Assembly: GCA_035353855.1 (NCBI GenBank)
Contig: DAOQAK010000032.1
Location: 1-46,862 of the forward strand
Source of the DNA: Bacteroidales bacterium
GTDB lineage: Bacteria > Bacteroidota > Bacteroidia > Bacteroidales > CG2-30-32-10
DNA length: 46,862 nucleotides
Direction: 5' to 3'
Within the stretch, counting starts at the first letter, position 1. Every line of letters starts with the position of its first letter. Positions 42,498 through 46,862 of this stretch are shown one piece after another. The notes beneath the pieces were generated by a model, which was given only the letters and a program-made list of their open reading frames with translations, did no database searches and was not told where the DNA came from. The position numbers and the translations under genes are program-made.

Positions 42498-43133
42498 TTA
42501 TAAATAAGGATTATTCTTTTTCTCGTATCCAATAGTTGTCGTAGGTCCGTGACCCGGGTAAACCATAGTATTTTCGGGCAGTACAAGCAATTTGTTTTTT
42601 ATGCTGCTGATGAGCAGATCATGATTTCCGGTTGGAAGGTCGCTGCGGCCAATGCTTTCGTTAAACAGTACATCGCCAACAATTACAAAATTATCTTTTT
42701 CGGAATACAGGCAAATACTGCCATTGACATGTCCGGGAGTGTATAAAATTTTTAATTCCGAGCTTCCGAATTTTAAAATGTCATTTTCCGAAATAAAATT
42801 TTTAGGTTCAAAATATTCTACATCATCAAAGCCAAACGCTGCTGCATATTGCGCAACACCTTTTAAAATAGGAAGCCCGTCTTTATGAATTGTGAGCGGA
42901 ATATTGTACGTATTGCAAATAAATTTATTTCCGGCAACATGGTCGATGTGCGGGTGAGTGCTTATCAGATGCACGGGTTTAAGGTTGTTTGCAGAAATAT
43001 AATTTAAAAGTTTTTTTTCTTCATCGCTGTTCATGCAGGCAGCGTCAACTATTACACATTCTTTCGTTTCGTCGTACAACAAAAACATATTCACCTGGAA
43101 AGGGTTGAAAACAAAGGATTTTACAGTAATCAT
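42498..43133 (-). CDS. Metallo-beta-lactamase-fold hydrolase (glyoxalase II-like)
   Basis: A 211-residue MBL-fold enzyme. The metal motif THPHIDHVAGN (about 58-68; H-x-H-x-D-H) is intact. Further ligands are in LYTPGHVNGSICLYSE (His), IVGDVLF (bridging Asp) and the final VYPGHGPTTTIGYE. The short size and GHVNGS pattern are those of small hydroxyacylglutathione-hydrolase-like proteins common in anaerobes, acting on thioesters or persulfides; the substrate is unknown. A -7 box (43154-43161) lies 20 nt upstream. The 42233-42497 gap between stops holds short direct repeats (GACAAGTTGA-like, about 42241-42275) and no gene. Confidence 0.88.
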   Translation of the reverse strand: MITVKSFVFNPFQVNMFLLYDETKECVIVDAACMNSDEEKKLLNYISANNLKPVHLISTHPHIDHVAGNKFICNTYNIPLTIHKDGLPILKGVAQYAAAFGFDDVEYFEPKNFISENDILKFGSSELKILYTPGHVNGSICLYSEKDNFVIVGDVLFNESIGRSDLPTGNHDLLISSIKNKLLVLPENTMVYPGHGPTTTIGYEKKNNPYL

Positions 43134-43153
43134 AAAATTTAAATTAGTGATTA

Positions 43154-43161
43154 CAAAAGTA
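43154..43161 (-). promoter_or_regulatory. -7 promoter element for the MBL hydrolase gene
   Basis: On the minus strand TACTTTTG matches TAnnTTTG, 20 nt before the ATG. No convincing -33 box is found. Confidence 0.4.
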
Positions 43162-43473
43162 TTAATAATTTGGGAAGGGAAAGAATTTGGATATTATGGA
43201 GTTAATACTTTGAAATAGCGTTTGTAATGATAACGACTAATAGCACTCTGCTGTCAAAGAAATAATGTCTTTGTCGGGTTGAGTGTTGGCTTTTAAATTT
43301 TTACTGAAGGGAAGGGAATTTTGTCTGCCGAGAATAGGTTACTGCCGATAGTGGGCGAAAAATGGAAAGCTGTTTTGTCGCCACACAAATATCTGCCTTT
43401 AAAATTAAGCTGCAAAAGTGCTTTACATTGTGCGATTGGGTTAATCAGCGACAAAACTTTCTATAAATTGAAA

Positions 43474-43790
43474 GCAGAAGCAAGTATTCTTTTTGCAGTC
43501 GCTTATTTTCTTGTCGCAGGTGAAAAATCATTTGCCGCAGGTTGTCATATTCACAGAGCATGTCAAAAATAACTCAGCACAGTCGCTTAAATTCTTTTTG
43601 CAGATGAAAAAACACTGGGCACAGACGCTCATATTCTTTTTGCAGGTGAAAAATCACTAGGAGCAGTCGTTTATATTCATAGAGCAGTTGAAAAATCACT
43701 CAGCGCAGCTCAAAACTTTCATGGAGATATAGCTTATATTCTCAGTGAAGTAGCTTATATTCTTTTGGGGTGTCAAAGAACACTAAAAGA
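43474..43790. repeat. Degenerate minisatellite with a 21-bp (and 42-bp) period, about 15 units
   Basis: Units resemble GCAGTCGCTTATATTCTTTTT alternating with GCAGGTGAAAAATCACTAGGA. The pair repeats every 42 bp, with units at 43474, 43495 and then about every 21 bp. A plus-strand frame enters from the left (about 43321) and stops within the array, so it is not clearly coding. The stretch 43162-43473 holds no gene I can support. Confidence 0.75.
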
Positions 43791-43792
43791 AA

Positions 43793-43813
43793 AAGGCTCA
43801 TTTCTGAGCCCTT
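43793..43813 (-). terminator. Hairpin terminator of the YCF48-repeat protein gene
   Basis: GGCTCA pairs with TGAGCC around a 4-nt loop (about 43795-43810), followed on the minus strand by TTTTTCTTTTAG, about 17 nt after the stop codon. Confidence 0.7.
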
Positions 43814-43829
43814 TCCGTAGTTTTTGATT

Positions 43830-45023
43830 TTATTCTTTTATGAATTTCTTTACTGCTATTCCGTTTTCAGTTTGTACTTTTAAATAATACATTCCTCTAG
43901 TAAAGTCAGAAATATCAATATTAATCTTTGTCTGTATCATTGGTTGCTGTATTAGTAATTGCCCTTGAATATTATAAATTGAAATCATTTCATCTTTGTA
44001 ATTATTTAAAGAAGTGTTTTCAATTGTAATATTATCATTAGCAGGATTAGGAAAAACACTAATATTATTTTCTTCATTAGATAATTCTGAAATACCGACA
44101 CCTCCATTTGTAGTTTTAAGAATCGTTCCATTACCTCCAACAATATATCCTATATTGCTACTGGTGAAATATACTGATGCTAAACCACTAGTTGTTCCAC
44201 TTGATTGTGCTGTCCAAATAGTTCCGCCATTGGTTGTTTTAAGAATTGTGCCATAATTGCCAACAGCATAACCCGTATTGGCATTGATGAAATAAACCGA
44301 ACTTAACTTATTAGCTGTTCCGCTAGATTGTGTAATCCAACTATTTCCAGCGTCTGTGGTTTTAAGAATTGTTCCATTTTGACCAACAGCATAACCAATA
44401 TTAGCATTGGTGAAATAAACTGAATATAGGATATTAGTTGTTCCACTGGTTTGTGATGTCCAACTACTTCCGGCGTCTGTGCTTTTAAGAATTGTTCCAT
44501 CATAGCCAACAGCGTAACCTGTATTGACATCGGTGAAATAAATTGAACATAATGTATTATATTGCCCGCCTATTGCTCCCCAGAAATTACTTGAACTAAT
44601 GATTAAACCATTGCTTATACCACCAGAGCCGCCAACAGCGTAACCTGTATTGGGATTGGTTAAAAAAACTGAATATAATTGCTCACCTCCGCCTCCTGTT
44701 CTCACCGTCCAACTGTTACCGGCATTCTGGGTTATAATAATTGTTCCAGTACCACCCACAGCACAGCCATTATTAGCATCGGCGAAATAAACTGAACTTA
44801 GATGACTAGTTGTTCCACTGGTTTGTAATGCTATCCAATTATTGCCAGCATTGGTAGTTTTAAGAATTGTTCCATTCATGCCAACAGTATACCCCGTATT
44901 GGAATTGGTGAAATAAACTGAAAATAAAGCTAAAGATATTCCGCTTGTTTGTGCTACCCACTGAGCATTAGTTTTAATTGTCATAGCAATTATAACTATT
45001 AAAATTATTGTAACTTTTTTCAT
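43830..45023 (-). CDS. Secreted YCF48/BNR-like repeat protein (seven repeats) with T9SS sorting domain
   Basis: A signal peptide (about 1-20, ending TNAQ) is followed by seven tandem repeats of about 41 residues (about 23-310) with core SVYFTNxNTGYAVGxNGTILKTTDAGxxWxxQTSGTT. Seven such units would close a seven-bladed beta-propeller of the YCF48/sialidase-like kind. The C-terminal 80 residues are a T9SS type A sorting domain (ISVFPNPANDNITIEN, MISIYNIQGQLLIQQ, GMYYLKVQTENGIAVKKFIKE). The product should be exported to the surface by T9SS; it is probably a binding or adhesion protein. The DNA repeats are very alike, so copy number may vary between strains. It is preceded by copy 1 of the leader repeat. 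Confidence 0.88.
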   Translation of the reverse strand: MKKVTIILIVIIAMTIKTNAQWVAQTSGISLALFSVYFTNSNTGYTVGMNGTILKTTNAGNNWIALQTSGTTSHLSSVYFADANNGCAVGGTGTIIITQNAGNSWTVRTGGGGEQLYSVFLTNPNTGYAVGGSGGISNGLIISSSNFWGAIGGQYNTLCSIYFTDVNTGYAVGYDGTILKSTDAGSSWTSQTSGTTNILYSVYFTNANIGYAVGQNGTILKTTDAGNSWITQSSGTANKLSSVYFINANTGYAVGNYGTILKTTNGGTIWTAQSSGTTSGLASVYFTSSNIGYIVGGNGTILKTTNGGVGISELSNEENNISVFPNPANDNITIENTSLNNYKDEMISIYNIQGQLLIQQPMIQTKINIDISDFTRGMYYLKVQTENGIAVKKFIKE

Positions 45024-45104
45024 TTTATTTTTATTTTAAATTTCACTACTAATTTGGCTTTTCAGTTCGCTGCGTTTTTTTAAGTGGGTTCCTGTTTCCA
45101 CTTT
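45024..45104 (-). promoter_or_regulatory. Leader repeat copy 1 (structured 5' region of the 43830 gene)
   Basis: Read in gene direction: stem AAGTGG/CCACTT (45082-45087 with 45098-45103) with a 10-nt loop, then an ACG-x-GGCGA-like segment, AAGCCAAATTAGTAG, and an A/T-rich run to the ATG. The hairpin begins 59 nt from the start codon. It is related in sequence and structure to copies 2 and 3. The rest of the gap up to 45185 holds no gene. Confidence 0.65.
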
Positions 45105-45185
45105 TTTAAATTAAACTGTACATTCCTGAACATAGAAGACTGACGGTACAACCGTCAATCAGCGAGGGGAGCTTGCAAAGTTTTT

Positions 45186-45572
45186 CTATTTTTTTGTTTT
45201 TTCTACCTCAAAAAGTAGGTCATATAGATAATCTTTTGCTATTATATTCATTACAATCTTTTTAGGGCTAGCATATCCATTGAAAGCAGTAGTTCGTCCT
45301 TTAACAAGTTTTGATTTTTGTAGCGCATTACCAGTTTTAGTCTCATAAATTTCAATATTTCCTTCTGCTGAGAATTTTGCTGCTTTTTGTATAATACATT
45401 TTATTGTATAATCAGATGAATCTTGTTTTGTGGTAATTTTCTTATTTAATTCTACCAATTTATCAATTATTGGTTGTTCAAATCCATCTGATGTCTTTTC
45501 AACATAAAAGGTTTGTGCAGAAACAGTCTTTACAAAAAAGAGTAATAATGCGATAATTAATATTTTTTTCAT
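45186..45572 (-). CDS. Small secreted protein of unknown function
   Basis: A 128-residue protein with signal peptide (about 1-19, ending VSAQ). The mature part is mixed alpha/beta with SDYTIKCIIQKAAKFSAEGNIEIYETKTGNAL, where a strand pair ends in a conserved-looking T/S-rich turn, and a Lys-rich C-terminus. I recognise no family. It lies between two other genes for secreted proteins in the same direction and shares with them the leader repeat and a similar signal peptide (MKKILIIALLL). Confidence 0.6.
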   Translation of the reverse strand: MKKILIIALLLFFVKTVSAQTFYVEKTSDGFEQPIIDKLVELNKKITTKQDSSDYTIKCIIQKAAKFSAEGNIEIYETKTGNALQKSKLVKGRTTAFNGYASPKKIVMNIIAKDYLYDLLFEVEKTKK

Positions 45573-45653
45573 TTTATTATAAATTTATTTGTAATTTCTA
45601 CTCGTATGGCTTTTCGATATCGCCCCGTTTTTAATGGTATCTGGACTCCATTT
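45573..45653 (-). promoter_or_regulatory. Leader repeat copy 2 (structured 5' region of the 45186 gene)
   Basis: Stem AATGG/CCATT (45633-45637 with 45648-45652) with a 10-nt loop, then AACGGGGCGA, AAAAGCCATACGAGTAG and an A/T-rich run to the ATG. Relative to copies 1 and 3 one stem pair changes from G-C to A-T on both sides, which keeps the pairing. It fills the whole gap between the two genes. Confidence 0.65.
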
Positions 45654-45654
45654 T

Positions 45655-46518
45655 TTATTCATTACTTTTTAATTGTCCGTTTTGAATGCCAAAATCAAAA
45701 ACTTTATTGTTAGAATATCTTGTTGGAGTTGAACTGGCATATAGAAAACAATACTCACCTTTTTCTAATGGCTGTTTGAAAGTAACTTTATAAATACCTT
45801 CTGTTACTTCTTCATAGTCAAATGAAACTTTTATTTTATTTGATATACCTGAAGAACTTCCATAAGCATTTGCATCACCTACCACCATTTCCCTACTATC
45901 TTTTTTTTCATCAAGTTTAACTAAACAAAATTCGTTAGGAGAAGTAGCAGTAGCAAAAAACCAATCATCTGCTCCTGGATTTGTATTGGTTTCAAAATAA
46001 AAATAAAAAACAGGACTGGTGTCTATTATCTGCATTTTGCTATTTTTCCCAGATATGTTGGATTTTAATTTATCTTTCGCAATTCCATAAGTATAATGTT
46101 GCGCAAGAGCTGTACCTAAACCACCAGAGCTGTTTGTTGAGGTTACAGTTGGGTCAACTCGTCTGATTATTTTTACACTATCTTTAGGATTATACAAATA
46201 TATGCCTGTTTTGCGCATAGTCTTAGGATCGTTTAAATCCTTTTGATTTGCAACAGTTAATTGTGCTTTTGCGTCTGTTTTCATCATTTCATTGATTACA
46301 TCTGCAGACACTCCATTGTCACTCAAATTTATTAAACCGTCCGTGCTGACATCAAATAAGGTATAACTCGTTTGAATTTTATTAACGATAACTGATGGCT
46401 GTAAACCAAGTTTTGAAAGTTTAATTACCTTTTCATTTGTCAGGGTATCAACTTTTGTTTGTGCATTTGCAGAAAAAGTAACAAAAGATAGAATTATAAT
46501 TGTAATTATTTTTTTCAT
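45655..46518 (-). CDS. Secreted protein of unknown function with an N-terminal 'LTNEKVIKLSKLG' helical motif
   Basis: A 287-residue protein with signal peptide (about 1-19, ending ANAQ). The first 70 residues (LTNEKVIKLSKLGLQPSVIVNKIQTSYTLFDVSTDGLINLSDNGVSADVINEMM) form a helical repeat motif common in exported proteins of Bacteroidota and Acidobacteria. The rest is beta-rich with SPVFYFYFETN and EKGEYCFLYASSTPT, but no catalytic motif. The role is unknown. It is the first of the three-gene leftward set and has leader copy 3 upstream. Confidence 0.65.
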   Translation of the reverse strand: MKKIITIIILSFVTFSANAQTKVDTLTNEKVIKLSKLGLQPSVIVNKIQTSYTLFDVSTDGLINLSDNGVSADVINEMMKTDAKAQLTVANQKDLNDPKTMRKTGIYLYNPKDSVKIIRRVDPTVTSTNSSGGLGTALAQHYTYGIAKDKLKSNISGKNSKMQIIDTSPVFYFYFETNTNPGADDWFFATATSPNEFCLVKLDEKKDSREMVVGDANAYGSSSGISNKIKVSFDYEEVTEGIYKVTFKQPLEKGEYCFLYASSTPTRYSNNKVFDFGIQNGQLKSNE

Positions 46519-46598
46519 TTATTTTTATTTTAAATTTTACTACTAGTTTGGCTTAGTAGTGTCGCCCCGTTTGTAAAGTGGTTGCAAGTCTCCACTCT
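46519..46598 (-). promoter_or_regulatory. Leader repeat copy 3 (structured 5' region of the 45655 gene)
   Basis: Stem AGTGG/CCACT (46577-46581 with 46592-46596) with a 10-nt loop, then AAACGGGGCGA, an ACTACTA/TAGTAGT inverted pair around AGCCAAAC, and an A/T-rich run to the ATG. The hairpin is 59-78 nt from the start codon, the same distance as in copies 1 and 2. Confidence 0.65.
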
Positions 46599-46712
46599 TT
46601 AATGTTATTTTATTTGGTCGAAATATTCATCAAAACGATTCAATTAGTTTTGGTAACATTTGTGTTTGCAACTTTCGGCAATATAATTTTAAAAAATATT
46701 GTGTCTATAAAA

Positions 46713-46809
46713 GTGGAGCAGTAAAAAGGAAGTACAATTATCGGAAAAGTAACATAAACATAAGTTAAAAAAACAAATGAAAATTGATTAATCCTATATA
46801 CTGCTCCAC
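46713..46809. repeat. 11-bp perfect inverted repeat near the window edge
   Basis: GTGGAGCAGTA (46713-46723) is matched by TACTGCTCCAC (46799-46809) about 75 bp away. No gene is supported in 46599-46862. The pair could be the ends of a small insertion or a long-range hairpin; the window ends before this can be told. Confidence 0.45.
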
Positions 46810-46862
46810 AGGGCAAACGCATTATAAATATTAACTGTCCATAGTTGATAAAATGCACACAT

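Noticed and set aside
43321..43572. Small plus-strand gene of 83 codons running into the minisatellite
   Set aside because: It stops inside the repeat, other frames look equally good, and no start signal or family is seen.
43474..43790. CRISPR array
   Set aside because: The 21-bp units are contiguous and degenerate, with no constant repeat and unique spacer pattern, and no cas gene is near.
45024..46598. The three leader repeats as integron attC sites with the genes as cassettes
   Set aside because: They sit between same-direction genes and fold into hairpins, but I see no RYYYAAC/GTTRRRY core pair, and similarity runs into the start codons and signal peptides, which fits a 5' leader better.
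46640..46858. Minus-strand gene of 72 codons at the right edge
   Set aside because: It crosses the inverted repeat and has no recognisable domain; it is hydrophobic only because the DNA is AT-rich.

Overview
The window looks like a chromosomal segment of a low-GC, probably anaerobic member of the Bacteroidota (Bacteroidales-like, possibly from a metagenome). Support: two proteins with type IX secretion (T9SS) C-terminal sorting domains, a T9SS plug protein and a PorE-like OmpA protein, a carboxypeptidase-regulatory-domain TonB-dependent receptor, the ExbB-ExbD-ExbD-TonB gene cluster, a UbiA enzyme of the MqnP type, A-rich gene starts without clear Shine-Dalgarno sequences, and many TAnnTTTG (-7) promoter motifs typical of the phylum. 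No phage, plasmid or rRNA genes are seen. The left edge cuts a gene.

Layout: 1-1830, the C-terminal part of a KdpD-like sensor kinase that lacks the phospho-accepting His, convergent with a ThiF-like adenylyltransferase. 2-8.9 kb, a rightward run of T9SS-exported protein, lipoprotein, TonB-dependent receptor, DUF4213/DUF364 protein, and a membrane protein fused to a THEP1-like NTPase. 9.0-10.35 kb, a small accessory patch: the 3' fragment of a restriction-modification methyltransferase gene, then a tandem array of REP-like palindromes with one intact IS200-type Y1 transposase and one internally deleted copy. 10.4-14.3 kb, a leftward tungstate/molybdate ABC transporter operon (wtpABC) ending in a secreted protein with two sulfite-oxidase-like domains. 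14.4-17.7 kb, two aldehyde dehydrogenases (ALDH7/antiquitin type and pyrroline-5-carboxylate dehydrogenase) that share an N-terminal leader. 17.8-19.8 kb, a GGDEF-like protein and a large histidine phosphatase, divergent from a tungsten-type aldehyde:ferredoxin oxidoreductase (AOR, 20.3-22.5 kb).

22.5-31.5 kb: outer-membrane barrel protein, a large imperfect palindrome, T9SS plug protein, cobalamin adenosyltransferase overlapping an ABC ATPase, methyltransferase, MqnP-like prenyltransferase, TPR protein and PorE-like OmpA protein. 31.8-38.3 kb: TonB/ExbD/ExbD/ExbB, then TPR protein, PstS-like lipoprotein and a small membrane protein, all leftward. 38.6-39.3 kb: a three-copy intergenic repeat and tRNA-Ser(GGA). 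39.3-43.1 kb: L-asparaginase, TatD nuclease, GT9 glycosyltransferase, MBL hydrolase. 43.5-46.9 kb: a 21-bp minisatellite, then three leftward genes for secreted proteins, each preceded at the same distance by a related structured leader.

How the parts may work together: the TonB-dependent receptor, DUF364 protein, membrane/NTPase fusion, WtpABC and AOR lie within about 20 kb. I infer a tungsten (or molybdenum) acquisition-and-use locus, powered by the TonB/ExbBD complex encoded further right. WtpABC and AOR are recognised with good confidence; including the TonB-receptor run in the same pathway is inference. The strongest unexplained signals are the triplicated leader at 45.0-46.6 kb, the membrane/NTPase fusion, the double sulfite-oxidase-like protein in the wtp operon, and the leader shared by two unrelated aldehyde dehydrogenases.
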